Shown one piece after another: positions 35,601 to 48,509 of a DNA stretch of 64,000 bases (position 1 is the first letter of the stretch; each line of letters opens with the position of its first letter). The stretch is from Agelaius tricolor. Its lineage: Eukaryota; Chordata; Aves; Passeriformes; Icteridae. Location of the stretch: positions 28,052,744-28,116,743 of the forward strand of contig JALJCS010000004.1 in assembly GCA_023055355.1 (NCBI GenBank), given 5' to 3'. The notes below the pieces were generated by a model. It saw nothing but the letters and a program-made list of their open reading frames with translations. It did not search any database and was not told the DNA's origin. The position numbers and the translations under genes were made by a program.

Positions 35601-37921
35601 TACCAAATTTGTGTCTTCAATAGCACAAATATTTCCAGTTTTATACATCATGCTGGCAGTTATTTTCACTTTCTCTATTATTAGTGGCCTTCATTTAAAC
35701 CAGTTTTTTAATGTCAAATGTTGCTTTTCATGATCCTTATTTAATTTTCATTAGAATACAACAGCATGATTTTTTTCTGCACTTCATTGACTTACAAATA
35801 ATGACAAAGGTAATTTGAATTATTTTCCTCCTGCAGTCAGTGGGATTCTACACATTTTATATATGGTCAATTAAAGGAGAAATTTTTGAAATAACTGTTT
35901 GTGAGAGGTTCTTAGACAATGTCTGAAAGTGACTAGAGAATACATAGTATTCATGACAGCTATTTCTCCTCTGGTTTTTAACAAAAGGTCACCTTAGTTG
36001 AATCCTACATGAAATAAAATTTCTTGCTAATGAGCATCTGCAAACTTGTCCTTGTTTATTCAATTAGAATTTTTATCCACTGGTCAGCAGCTATGTATTA
36101 ATCCCTACAGGTATTTTGCAAAATCTTTCAATAAAATCAATGACTCATATGATTTCATGTGAACTAGCTCCCTTGAACTGTTTGTATATCTGAAGTAGCT
36201 TTAATAATCTGTCTTGGGAAAACTCTAATTGGTTTTGAAAATATGAGAATGAAGTCAACATTTATGTTTCTATCTAATGTGTTGTATTTAATTTCACATC
36301 CTTTTATTATGCTCTGCATAGCTAGGACAAAGTTGAAATGCCTGCTTTTATATTTATGTCTGCTGAAAAAAGTCAGTGGAATATATCCAGTGTAGGCTTT
36401 TGAAGCTGGGTTCTTGCCTTGCCTTATTTTCCAATCTTTTTCCCTTAAGGCCACAGATCTGTTGTTTAATTGAAGATGTATAACTACTTTTTTTATATGC
36501 ACAAATCCAGTTTTATAGCAAACTATGCTGTCTGAAGAGGTATCTCCAAAATCCAAGGGGAAATAAGAATATTTTCCCCAAGGGTTTCAAGGAGCATCAG
36601 AACATAGATTTTTTGTAAATTTAGAGATGAGAAAGCTAGTATACTCTATTGTGACATAAAGGTACTAATCACAGAAGGATTGCTGTAATTAGCAGTTTAG
36701 ATTACCTAGGAATGAAAAGAAAATGTCGAGGGACAAAAGAGAATGCTTTCAGTACTTCAGATGTTGACCACCACTCTGATATTATAAAACTACCAGGATG
36801 GAGAAGAAAGAGAATTAGCATGAATTGGTGAACACCTGGATATAAAGGAACAAAAGGAGAAGGAAGTGAAAGTGGCAGGAAAGTTTCAAAAATTAATGTG
36901 AAAAGATATTTATGAGATATCTGTATCAAGTGTAATTGTGGATGAACTGTCCAAAAAATGCAGCCACAGTTCCAGAGTATCTGCAAATGATAAGTCTTTT
37001 TGGTCTCAGTTTTTTTTTTTTTTTAACACAGATTTCACCCATGAAGCTGCAAGTATAATAATTTAGCCATAGAAATTTACAAGATATTTTTTATGCTATT
37101 TCCAGAAACTCTGCATGGAAGTAAAACATATTTTTCCTGCTTTTCTCAGACTTCAGAAAATTCCTAACTAGGAAGCACTAGATGTTTCAGGTATGGAAAG
37201 AGTGGCAGAAGATCAAACAAAACAATACTGTGTCACCAGATAGACATAATCAAAGTATTTTCAAGTGAGAACCACTATCAGTTCTTTCAGATATATTTGC
37301 ACTATGAAAAATGCTTTTACAATGGCCATTGCTATTCTGGATGGCATTTAATGAAGTGTTCAAGCTCATATGTAGTGACACCCTATAATACATACCAGAT
37401 ATAATATGGTTTATGGTTTTATTTTATCGTTCAAATGGCAAAGCTGATGGAGGTTAATAGCATTCAGTTACAGTCAAGAGAGACAGACTTTATTAATGGA
37501 AGAAATTGCTAGGGTCAGCAGTCACCAGCACAAGTTTCTGGAAGACGATATTTTACTTTACAGAAAACACTTTTTGATGAAAAAAGAAAAGTTTGTCTTT
37601 CCAAGATAGAAGTGTGTTATTGTAAATGAAAGAAACAGTCAAAAGCTGAAAGGTTTCTGGTCAGATTGGATAGTCCAAACTGAAAACATGAAGCTTCCAA
37701 ATTAATTTCTCTTTGCAGTAAACTCTCTGACTGCAGCTTTTGGCATTCAATGAAATTTCTGGGTTTAATATATTTAGTTTTAAAATAGAGTAAACAAAGA
37801 CTAATTCTAATTGCAGAAAAAAAGTGTCACAGAAGTGATTATAGAGTTCATTGCAGAATGTGAAATGTAGACGTATCAAAGAAAATTAGAATCAACTGAA
37901 GATTTTCAGCAGCACAGAAAG
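35601..37921. other. Gene-free AT-rich sequence
   Basis: A 130-codon minus-strand frame (36164-36556) opens from a TTG, has no ATG at its start and no recognisable domain; I regard it as chance. A T15 run lies at 37010-37024. Confidence 0.45.
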
Positions 37922-38445
37922 ATATAGAATCATAAGAAAGTCACAGAATCATAAAAAGATTTGAATTTAAAGGAATAATGAAAAATCATTTAATCCTCTC
38001 TGCTGCTACGATCACAGACATCTTTCCTTAGACTAGGTTGCCCGAAAACCCCTTCAACATTGTCTTGAACACTTCCATTTGTGGGATATTACACTGTCTC
38101 TCTATTATCATAGAATATTTCTTCCTTAGGTTCGATCTAAATCTACTTTCTTGCAAATTTAAAACTATTGTGCATTGTCTCGTCACTACAAGTCATGGTA
38201 AAAAGTGTCTCTGTCTTTTTTATAAGATCTCTTTAAGAAATGGAAGGCTGCAATAATTTGTCCTTGGATATCTATTTTCTCCAGGCTGAATAACTCCAAT
38301 GATCTCAGCCTTCCTTCACAGGAGGCGTATTCTAACCCTTTGACTGTTTTCATGGTTCTAGTCTGGACCATTTCCAACAGGTCCATATCCTTCCTATATT
38401 GAGGACTGCAGAGATGGATGCAGTTCTCCAGTTCAGTGCCAGTTT
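37922..38445 (-). mobile_element. CR1 3' fragment
   Basis: Octamer-like tail repeats (AGAATCATAAG, AGAATCATAAAA) at 37927-37960 mark the 3' end. Farther on, ATAGAATATTTCTTCCTTAG and GAAGGCTGCAATAATTTGTC are the reverse complement of the CR1 C-terminal coding and 3' regions. On the minus strand 38186-38386 gives LRSLELFSLEKIDIQGQII, equivalent to the conserved ...LGLFSLEKRRLRGDLI block of CR1. 5'-truncated near 38445. Confidence 0.88.
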
Positions 38446-38668
38446 TCTCTAAGAAAATACAGAATCTTAGAAAGAATGATGACTTTTCTCAAGAACAAAA
38501 AGTATAATTTACTTTCTATGAATAATTGTTTGTCAGTGTTCTTCTGCACCCTGAGAAGTGACAAGTGCAACAACTTTTCAAGGTCATTGTAGTTTATATT
38601 TAACATATACTTTCTGTTTTCTTATTCTGTTTTGTGATTTTTAAGTCTACCAATCTTATTCCCCATGT

Positions 38669-38686
38669 AAAAAAAAAAAAAAAAAA
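38669..38686. repeat. A18 homopolymer
   Basis: A run of 18 A followed by an A-rich CAAAAAACCAAACC tail. No processed-gene sequence is recognised upstream, so I do not call a retrocopy. Confidence 0.9.
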
Positions 38687-38814
38687 CAAAAAACCAAACC
38701 AATAAACTTTCAATATAATTACAATTAAATCTTCATGTGATTAATAATGTTTCCTTAAAAATTAAGAACTTATTTAAAAGAACTACATCTTAGAAATAAT
38801 CTGAGTTAGGTTTG

Positions 38815-39846
38815 TGTGGTGAGGTTTTTTTTAATTACAGGTGTGACTTCTAGAAGCTTCTCACATCTGAGCCAATCTTAGCTGTTTCTGAGATGAACCT
38901 GTGACTGGCCACAGGGTCAAGCCCATCAGCAATGGAAGTAGCTACTCTATGACAAAGTATTTTAGAAAAGGGGAAAATACCTGTACAATTTCCACTAGAG
39001 AAAATAGGAGTGAGATTTTGTGACAGAAACATCTCTGCAGGCACCAAGATCGGTGCAGAAGAAGGGACAGGAGGTGCTCCAGGCACTGGGGCAGAGATTC
39101 CCCTGCAGCCCATGGCGCAGCCCATGGTGAAGCAGCTGTGCTCTCTCTCATGGAGGGCCACAGGGGTGCAGGATCCGCCTGCAGCCTTTGGAGGACCCCA
39201 CACGGCAGGTGGATGCCCAAAGGACTGTGACTCATGGGAAGCCTGTGATGGAATTGGATCTTGGAAGAGGTTATGGGCTTGAGGAGAGAGAAGCCCAGTC
39301 TGGGACAGGTTTTCTGGCAGGCCTCCACAAGGGACTCATACTGGAGCAGCTTGTGCCTGAAGGGACCCACAACAGAGCAGAGAGTGAAGAACTGCAGGCA
39401 GATGGGAACAACACATATTAAAGATGGTCATGGAGAGTGACTGTGGGAGGGACCCCACACTGGAGCAGAAGAAGAGGAGAAATGAGCATCAGAGATTATG
39501 TGCGATGAATTGACTACAACCCTCATACACTTCACCCCTGTGCCACCCAGGGGGAGGAGGGAGACAAAACAAGAAAAGAAAGGGAGTCAAGGAAGAGGGG
39601 AGGGGTCTGGGGAAGGTGTTTTTAAGATTTGGGTTTATTTGTCATATCCTACTCTGATTCCAGCTAGCAGTAAATCAATTACCCCAAGGTGGCCCTGCCG
39701 ATGACGATAATTGGTGAATGATCTCCCTGCCCTTATCTTGACCCATAAGCCTTTCTTTGTATTTTTCTCTCCTCTCCAGCTGAGGAGGTAGATTAACTCA
39801 GTTGCTTGGTGTGTACCTGGTGTCCACCCAGGATCAATCTACCATA
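38815..39846 (+). mobile_element. Solo LTR, avian ERV family, about 1 kb
   Basis: A GC-rich island in AT-rich DNA whose order of blocks I recall from an avian LTR family: CTAGAAGCTTCTCACATCTG near the start, GACTGGCCACAGGGTCAAGC with CCCATCAGCAATGG, a purine-rich middle with repeated ACTGGAGCAG units (39280-39470), GTTTTTAAGATTTGGGTTTA and a degenerate polyadenylation region (GTAAATCAATT near 39670), then ATAATTGGTGAATGATCTCC, CCCTTATCTTGACCCATAAG and finally TGTCCACCCAGGATCAATC. The ends TGTGGTGAGG and CTACCATA are roughly complementary (TGTGGTGGG type). No flanking duplication and no internal retroviral genes were seen. Open frames inside it (up to 142 codons, minus) are artefacts of high GC. 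Confidence 0.8.
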
Positions 39847-42800
39847 TAATCATATTCCATTACATCATTTTCATTATACAACAGTTTGGAAAAATATGTA
39901 TGCATCCAGTTGCACATTTCTTTGCAAGATACCTTTTGAAGTAAGTTCAACATTTACTTGTTTTAGGCAGAGTTCAAAACTAACCACATTCAACAGTCAA
40001 ATGCACAGAAATAATAAAAAATTACATACCTTTGGAGTTAGCTTTAGATTCTCTTTTACATAGATATAAAAATAAAGAACTTTTTTGTCCCTTCTTGGTA
40101 AAGAATTTGCTTATATTTCAAGATAAAAACCACATATTATTTTTTAAAGTAGTTTGAAATAGGCTACCTGTTTTTTTATATATGATAGCACACTTTTCTT
40201 TCAGCCAAAAGATGTGATCATATTTGGTCAATATTAAAAATCACTTACCTTAAAACTGAATGCTGAAGTACTACTTCCTTTCAAAGTCTAAAGTCTTTAA
40301 ATACTAGTGTCTGAACAAAAGGATTGAAGTTAGCCATTATGCACTCACAGTATTGTAGTGAGTTCTCTCAAGTACTACATACCATTTAAAAATTATGAAG
40401 ATTTTTAACAGTAGTGCTCTAATTTTTAAAGTCATAGATAATCTTCTAGCAGTGTCATAAACAGATAATTTTGAAGACAGAATAATAATACATGTTTGTA
40501 ATGGCAATAATTCTGAATATGAGATTATTTTATATGTAAATAGTGTTTTAACACAGTAAACAATTATATAGGAATAAGCAGAGATAGATCCTCAAATGAG
40601 GATAAATTTAGAGATACATTGGCATAATATTTAAAAAAATAAAATGTTTCAGGTCATAAGGAAAACAAAAAAGGTAGCATGGAAAGAGGGAGGAAGGTGC
40701 TCTTCTGGTTCACTTTTGCCTTTAAAAAGATAGAGTTATCTTGTATTTGTCAAATGAAATTCCTCCATTACATTACTGTAGACACTTGATATGTGTCCAT
40801 TTGAAGTGCTATTCCAATATTTGTTTTGTCTTTTATTATTATAATTATTTTAGTAAACATAATTATGTAAAGTATTGCATCTGTACTCTCTTGCTGTAGT
40901 CCAGAAGTTGGTGTTTGAGTTCAGTTAATATGTGACTGCTACCACATGCCTCAGAAGTGGGGATACAAAGATTGTGCAATCAAAATTCTCTACGGACTCA
41001 TGAAAGACTCAGAAAAACCTTTGGCTGACTTAGATTTGGAATCAACACCATATTGCTCTTCATCAATACTGTGAATCTACAGTCTAGGATATGTCGGTGC
41101 CTTTATTTTATTAGGATCTTTGCTTGAAGAACATAGGAATTTATAAAAATGACATAAAATCACAGGTAAATGAAAAAATATTATAAGTTCTTCTTTCACA
41201 AATTCCTAAATTTAATTTTTTTTAATATTTACCTTCCTGTGGGAAGGAGAAAGAAGAAAAGTACTGTCTCCTAGAGTGTGTCTGTACAGAAAATCATGGA
41301 AAGGTTTTCCAAGGAAGAGGTACTATCTTACACAATTTTTATGTCTTTCTCTTTTGTCAGGGAAGAAAAAGGCAAACTTTGCAAATCTATGAAAACTGTG
41401 ATCTAAGGATCTTCTTGAGTATCTATCTGTTTGACAAGAGATTCTGTGTTCCCACAGAGCCTTCCCTGCCTTATTACTCCCACCTGCCTTCCCTTACACA
41501 CAATGTAATATACTGAATTACAGTAGAATGAGGCCTCCAGGGCACTGAAAATGCATAAATAACTACACTGTTATCCATGATCTTTCAGAAGCCAGGAGCT
41601 AATTATAGATATCTTCTTGTTATATTGTCCTACATTTTTCCTGTTGGATATAGACACGTCTCCTCCTCTCCTTAAGCTAAAACTATTAAAGAAAAGCTTT
41701 GTCTTAGCTTCCTATTCCCCAGGTGAAATTTTCTGAGTGAATTCTTTTCAGAGCAGAAAGAATCTTCCTGCTTTCATTTTGTTCCTTTTTTTTTTTTTTT
41801 TTACCACAATGGTTCACAATATTGCTTAATTTTTAAAAGAGAGAGCAAAGCAGCCTGCTGGATAAACTTACTGAGTTCCTAATCTTGTGATACTCTTTTT
41901 ATGTCTTCTGTCAATAGGGAGCAACATTTAGAGATGGAGCTATTTTCCCAAATTGTAACACACTTCCTGAGTCTTATTTACAAATATAGAATTAAATGGT
42001 GAGGCAGGAAAGGGAGTTGAAGGGATTATTTTGTGCTTTTAGGTCTGGTGCTCTAACAAAAGAAATGGACAGAAAAGCACAAATCATGATAGGTCATCTA
42101 AGCAGAAGGCATCTAAACAGTAGCTATGAAAGCAGCCTTTACCCATCTTGAACTGATATCCCCAGTAGGAATTTTTTTCCGGAGAAAATTAAAAATTAAA
42201 GAGACAAAAGTAACTAAGAAAGGTGTTACAAAAGCAAAGGTTACGTTTTACATCAGCATACATCTGTTTCACTCCACTTGACTTGACATCTATGGAAGGC
42301 AGAGAAACATGGGGTAGTTTATGTTTAAGAGTAAAAGTCTCACAGCAACTGCTGGTTTCTCTACATTCTTACATCAGAGTTTAATAGGACAGAGCAGAAA
42401 AAGGACAAAGAAAATAGAACACAACTTTAAAACTGGGCCCTAATCCTCCATCAGCTCTTCTGCTGTCTAGTTACTAGTAAATCCCTTTCTATCTCCAAAA
42501 GAAGATAGATGTTTGACAAGTGGTTCCTCTGTTGTTGCTTGTAACCCTAGTAGAACAGCTTCCAATATACTGACACATTTCCTCTTGCATTTGTAAGAGA
42601 TCAATGTTCTTGCATGCACACCGTTGAAAGTTAATATTATCTAAATGCTCTTAAACTCACTATCTGAAGATGTAAATACTCCTATTGCAAATTTTGATCC
42701 CTCTGAATTTTATCTTAAGCAGAAGCTTGAGCTGATTTTGAGAGAGCAACTGTACAAACTGGGAAGATTGTTACTGCTTCACCAACACCCACTCCCACCC

Positions 42801-44164
42801 TATCATGCCCCAGTTACCCCACCAATAATGCTGCTTTATAGAGATACATATTGGGAAAAGAAAGAAAGAACAGAAAGATATCTATATGTGGATATATGTA
42901 CTTTTATCTATACATACAGAGAGTCTTTTAAATCTTGTTACATGAAGCAATGCCCTAATAACATAAGGCTTAGCTTGTTTATAGCAGTGTCCTGTCAGAA
43001 ACACAGCAGGTGCCCCTGAGTGCACTGGCTGTCAGAGGCCTGAGGATCTCAGGGGCATGATGGTACTAGGAGCCCCAGGGCAGTCACATAAATGCGTTTG
43101 CTGACACAGAGCTGTGTAACAGCCTAACGAAGCTACACATAAATAATAGCTCAAGTGGAGTTGTCTAATGTATAAAACAACAAAATGTGCAGCTTTTTAG
43201 TGGGGATGTGATTACACTGGTCCTACTTCTTCAGAGGTACGAGGAACTGATTGTTGTGCTGTCTTGTCCTGTAATTTATATGAATGTCTCTCATTTGTTA
43301 CTGCATATTTACTCCTCAGCCTGCACAAGAAATTATTGTAAGCTATTAATTTTCTAAAAGAAAAATTATTTTCTGCCTTTTTTTTTCTATTTATATAATT
43401 CCTTCCAATTCCTCCATATTGACTTTGTTTAAAGTGACAGGACTGAAATCAATGGACGGCAAAATTGATTTTCTGCATGCTGGCAAGCACACAGTTTTCT
43501 AAGGAACGCGAATGATCAGCCCTAGTTGTAGTGTCCAAATTATCATCAGCCTATCATAAATACTCAACACTGGTACTAGCTATGGTGTGATAAATTTCAA
43601 TTCCACTTCTTGTCACAGAAGAGGGTTTTCAACAGACATGAAGATCTTCCTCTGTAGTGCATTTCAGCTGCTGTTTTGTAAATCAGTTTCACATCAGTAG
43701 CTAGCAGCAGGAGTAAAACCAACTGGAACTGGAAAATAGAAGCCTTTAGTCACAGGTTTGGATAAGCAATGTTTTCACATAGTTCCCTCACCCTTTCCCA
43801 TTGTCTCAATATATGTTTGATTACTGACAGTATCTAAATAAATGTCAAGTGATGACAAGGAGAAAATTATATCAAAGACCAAGACAACCCAACAGTGTGT
43901 TCTCAGCAAAGGTGAAAGTGGTAAGAGATTGTTGTCTCTATTTTTCCCACTATTACATTGACTTTCACCTCTTCTAGATCTTAGGTACTCTATCAGCAGT
44001 CTTGGAAAACTTCAAGAAAGACTGAGATGAATACATATTTGAGAGGTGACAAAGGTGAGGCAATCTTTCTTGTACATACATGGGCACTTGGATAGGGATC
44101 CCAAAGGCCCCAGATGAATCTGCCCAGGACCAGTAAGGTCTGTTAATGCCCTCAGGATCCAAAG
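39847..44164. other. Gene-free AT-rich sequence, about 4.3 kb
   Basis: No supported gene. A T17 run lies at 41786-41802. The part 43090-43620 is less AT-rich and contains homeodomain-like TAAT cores and an AAATCAATGGACGGCAAAAT segment; it could be conserved noncoding DNA, but this cannot be shown from one sequence. A 124-codon plus frame at 42645-43019 has no domain. Confidence 0.4.
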
Positions 44165-44572
44165 ACATAAAGTCTGAGGGAGCTTGGCTGGTTTCCCTTG
44201 CAGAAAATATGGATTCTGGGATACCTGATAAGTAAGTGTCTGTTACTACCTAGTTGGAGAACCCAGAAAAGATGAAGCCAGACTCCAAATAGAACTGCAG
44301 AAGTCTACTAAACAAGAGACAATGAGAAGTCTGAGACTTTCTGATAAATTCCAGTGTTCTGTAAGGAAAGCACTTTTTACCATGATCAGTCAAATAAGGG
44401 AACAAGTACTCAGAGATGCTGTAAGACATACATCACTTGAAGTATTCATGACTCAGAACCCCAAGGTCTGGAGGCTCTGTGTCTGATTAGACCTGCTATG
44501 AACAAAGAGTTAGGTCAGGTGATCTCTGGAGGTTCCTTGTGACCCATTACTTTGTGAATCCATGATTAGATG
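44165..44572 (+). mobile_element. CR1-like 3' fragment, plus strand
   Basis: The last part, GTCAGGTGATCTCTGGAGGT and TTCCTTGTGACCCATTACTTTGTGAATCC, is a diverged CR1 3' tail. Upstream, a plus-strand frame reads FTMISQIREQVLRDAVRHTS then LEVFM, like the CR1 C-terminal block that ends ...SLEVFKARLD. The 5' limit is uncertain; the tail alone (44510-44572) is firmer than the rest. Confidence 0.6.
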
Positions 44573-45189
44573 CAGCATTATCTTCCTATTGGAGCACAGC
44601 AAGAGAAAAAGCATTTTCAGCAATTTAATGGCTCCAGAATACAGAGTGAGCCTGCAGCTATGCACTGAATACAGAATTTGTACTTTGAGAGAGATATCTG
44701 GTCATGTGTACTGCTAGTTTTATCAGGGAGTTATGTCACCTTTTCTATTCACTATAGAGTATCATTATATATTAAGTTGGATTCATCTTAACCTGCTCAG
44801 CCTGAGGTTTACAATTTACATGTTATTAGGAGACAATAACTCCAGAGCCACATTGACCTCTTTATAGAAGCATGAATGAAAACAGCTGTCACATTTGTAA
44901 AATTCAGTTAAATTACTCATTACCAATCCAATTTTTTCTCAAAGAATGCAATTATTTAAACTCTAATATCAAACATCTGCACTTTGCCTATTCTAAAACA
45001 GCAATACAAGAGTTCCAAAAGCCATCATTACATGGAGTACAGCTTTGTCAGGAAGTGGATTAGCTTGCTTTACCTTTTATAATAGGTAACATTTAGATGC
45101 ACACAGAAGCTTTTGAGTCAACAGAAGTCACAGACTTCTATTCCCTGTTAATTCCATCTCTCTCTCTAACTTCCTTTGAATTTTTTAGC

Positions 45190-45310
45190 CTTCTTTGAAG
45201 CAGCATTAATTGCTGTCAGTTTCAGGTGTGATCCCTGTGCAATTTTCATTAGGTGATTTGCATATAGCTAATCTGCATAGAAACCTGACCTTGAGATTAG
45301 GTATCAGCAG
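45190..45310. promoter_or_regulatory. Candidate noncoding regulatory element with octamer site
   Basis: An exact octamer ATTTGCAT (45256-45263, POU-factor consensus) is closely flanked by GCATTAATTGC (around 45204-45214) and CATTAGG, both homeodomain-type TAAT sites. The stretch is less AT-biased than its surroundings and looks unique. Motifs this short are expected by chance in AT-rich DNA, so this is a suggestion only. Confidence 0.2.
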
Positions 45311-47719
45311 GCTCTGCCCTTAACAGTGGTAAGAGCTAGCCATGCCTCTGACCCAGACCAGGGAGAAAAGATTGCCTTCAACAATAACAAGAAAGATGCC
45401 CTGTGAAATTTGTCAGATATTTTATTAGCGTTTGATCTCCTTTCACCACTGAATGACCATTGCTAAATATTTTCCATGCTATTAAAAGAGGAGAAAAAAA
45501 TCCATTATTTTGTCTGTGTGCCTTGGATGACTTTTTCTGGACTGTTCATTGAATGTACTCATTGTTTTGTGTCTCGCTCATTTTTCCAAGGCATATCACA
45601 ACCCTCTGTGATTTCTTGGACCTGCTTTGCTTTTCCATTTATCTCTTTTTTTTTTTCCTGCTAGACAAATAAAATCAGTTTTTATTACAGTCTTCTTTAT
45701 TTTCCCTGATTTTTCTCATGCTGATCTTCTGTATGGTAATTGGTGTGCTGCTTATAAAACTATTATCCATACCATATAAACATGTTTAACCATACCATCT
45801 CTTACAATCCCTCAAATCCCCCCATCAAATGACATCTCTCATCTGTCCTTCCATAAATTAAGGATATGAAAAGACTAAAAACGCATTAAAATTTCCAAAA
45901 TCACAAGAATGTGCCCTTAAGAAAGTATTTTTTGCTAATAATTTTTGATCTCCCACATTCTCCTTTATCTACCATTTTAAAAGTGTTTATCATCACATTT
46001 AGATTATGGTGTCTTTATAAGAGAAATAATTTCCAGTTAAAATATTTTTGAAGAATAGTAGTTTCTTTGCCCACTTTAGAAAAAAAAATTACCTCTTTTT
46101 CCTCTGTTAACGATATCAGAAATTTTAATATGCTAAATGATAGAAGATAAAAGTTTGAAATATATATGCAGCACAGAGGAGACAGGCAAGGACAATATAG
46201 ACACTTATTTTGTTTTTCTTTATACACTGCAGTTAGTTTGCATATAAAGATGTTTCTGAAATATAATCTTTTTCTTATGGACAGCTTCTGAAAATTCTGA
46301 AGCTGACATCAGCACAGCTGGATATCTGACAAGCAGGAGGATTTAGAAAAATATAAGCTTGGGTACTGCAATGTGTTTGAAAATATGTCTCATACCAATG
46401 GCAAATGAAGTATCTTTGTGCTTGAAGGAGGAGGATATGAGTATTGTAGTTCTCTGTGATTTGTTCCCATTGAGGAAAATGACACAAGGTACTACTAGAA
46501 TGAGATACCTTATCCAAATAAACTGTACTCAGAGAGTTAATTCCATTGAAATTGGGACATTTTCTTATAATAAATATTCCAGAATCTAGCTGAAGATCAA
46601 AGCCAATAAACAGAGTTTCTGTGATCCCATCTGGTTGATTTACATTAGAGAGTGGAGGCAATATAGTAAAGCTAGTGTCCTAAATAAACACACAGGGGCA
46701 AATTTTCATTGGATTTTCACATGTATTATGTACAATAACTTACTGATTACACTATGGGAAAGTAAACTTCTACTGGCCTTTTTCTGTAGCTCATGGCAAA
46801 GTTGGTTAACTTTTAGAAAACATTTTAATACTGTGTTTATTTTGGTAATGGAAACATTAAAAGAAGGGATGTGTAATTAATACACAAAATAGCTCAAATA
46901 GCTTTTACTTTATAAAACTTGTAACAGTACTGCTGGCTATGCTGCAATCTGGCACGACCTATCTGACACACTAATTTCAGTTGTAAATTAGAATTCAGGA
47001 AGTTTCAGCGGCTGCAACTCTTTAAAAAGTATCCCAAATAACTTGTGTTGCAATCCAGTTTCAGTGTTCATTGGCATATATGACTATTCATGATGGATAA
47101 AGTTACTTTCAGTGAACTCAGGGACAGCATTACCAGGGGCCTTTACAGGAAGAAGATCTGGTTCAGTGCTTTTCAATGCTTGCACCTCTACAACAGCAAT
47201 AAGCATTTTAAAAGGCCTGTCTCTGTGAGGGGTTCAAAACCTGTTTCAGTCAAAGCATAAACTACGAGAGAAACTATTAAAACATGTTTCAGTTTCCAAA
47301 TCCGCATCTTCACCAGTTTTACCAAACTGAAAGCAATTTGTCATTACCTTGTCAAATGCTATATAGTTGCAGGGTATTGCTTCTTTATGGATGTTGTTTT
47401 TGTGCTGTAGAGAAGATATATTTATATATACATATATTTTTTACCTCCATTCTATTTTTAGTGATTGAGAGTAAACAGAAACACAAGGTGAAAATACAGA
47501 CTCAACATAATTCTCAAGCATTTTTGTTTTATACATAAGTGAAAAAAATATATTCTCTATGCTTCTTTTTAGACTCCAAGCTAAAAACAAAACACTAGTT
47601 TGATAACTAGCTAATGAAAGGTATATTTACACTCCAAAGCTACATGTTCCTTTGTGTTAAATCTTTAAAATGTTTGCATTCTTCTTCTTTTCCAGCAGTA
47701 ACTGTATATTATTGTTCGT

Positions 47720-47960
47720 TTTTTTAAAAAAATAAGTAATTTTCTGAGTATTCTGCGCAGAGTATAAAAGCAATAAAAGGCAGATCACTTCTTGGAAAAG
47801 ATCCATTCTTAATGTATTTTTTCCAGTACTTAATGGTCTGCAATGTTCCATAAGAATAGTTGAGTTTTAAGTCAATTGTGTAAAGTATGATACCAAAGAA
47901 GCTTGGTAATATGGCAACACTGAACGCTCCACAAAACCAGGTTAATAAATACCTGCTATT
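47720..47960 (-). other. Exon-like minus-strand open segment (unidentified)
   Basis: On the minus strand a pyrimidine-rich tract CCTTTATTCCCTTCAG is followed by an open frame of about 83 codons from an ATG at 47975 to a TAA at about 47724. It contains a strongly hydrophobic start (FCGAFSVAILPSFFGIILY) and a polar middle. No downstream splice donor is evident, so it would have to be a last exon. No family recognised. A chance frame is the simpler explanation. Confidence 0.12.
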
Positions 47961-48509
47961 AAATAGTGGGCCCATGAGGTGATGCTGAAGGGAATAAAGG
48001 TTTTCTGTCCTTTATTCTAATATTTTTTAAATCTTAGTCAGGCTTTAAAAGAGCTGGTAAGTATCATTAACATTGTTACAGCTTAATCCAACAGGAGATC
48101 TAAATTCAAGCTCATAATTTTCCATTAAATAAAAGATAATTAAAACGAAGTTGGAAATAAAGAGGATGTAGTACTGTTTCCTTACTCAGATATGTATATA
48201 TAGGGAATGTTATTATTAATCTGCAAACAGTAGTCTATAAATAACATTAAAATTTAACACATTGAGTTGAAACATAGCTCCAGTAATTACTTTATTTCAT
48301 AGACACAATTACATTCTAGACATACATAAATGTGTCTTTGATATTTTAAAGTGTGTAAAAATATAGATAGTCTGACCCTTTACATAATAGCTATTACTTC
48401 AGGTAAAAAACTTTTTTTAAAAAGTTTTTACTGAAAAAACTAAATTTGGGGGGTTTTAACTCAAAATGCAAAATTGCAGAGCAATTATTTATAAAAATGT
48501 GAGCTTGCA

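Larger units (their letters stand above)
44573..48509. other. Gene-free sequence with two points of interest
   Basis: Mostly AT-rich with chance frames. A motif-rich stretch lies at 45190-45310 and an exon-like open segment on the minus strand at 47720-47960, both listed separately. Confidence 0.4.

Noticed and set aside
36164..36556. 130-codon minus-strand open frame with balanced composition
   Set aside because: It starts at TTG, not ATG, has no recognisable domain or splice context, and a few frames of this length are expected by chance in 64 kb of both strands.
38942..39370. 142-codon minus-strand open frame
   Set aside because: Antisense frame inside the plus-strand LTR; GC-rich repeat, not a gene.
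42645..43019. 124-codon plus-strand open frame
   Set aside because: No domain and no supporting splice or promoter signals; within chance expectation.
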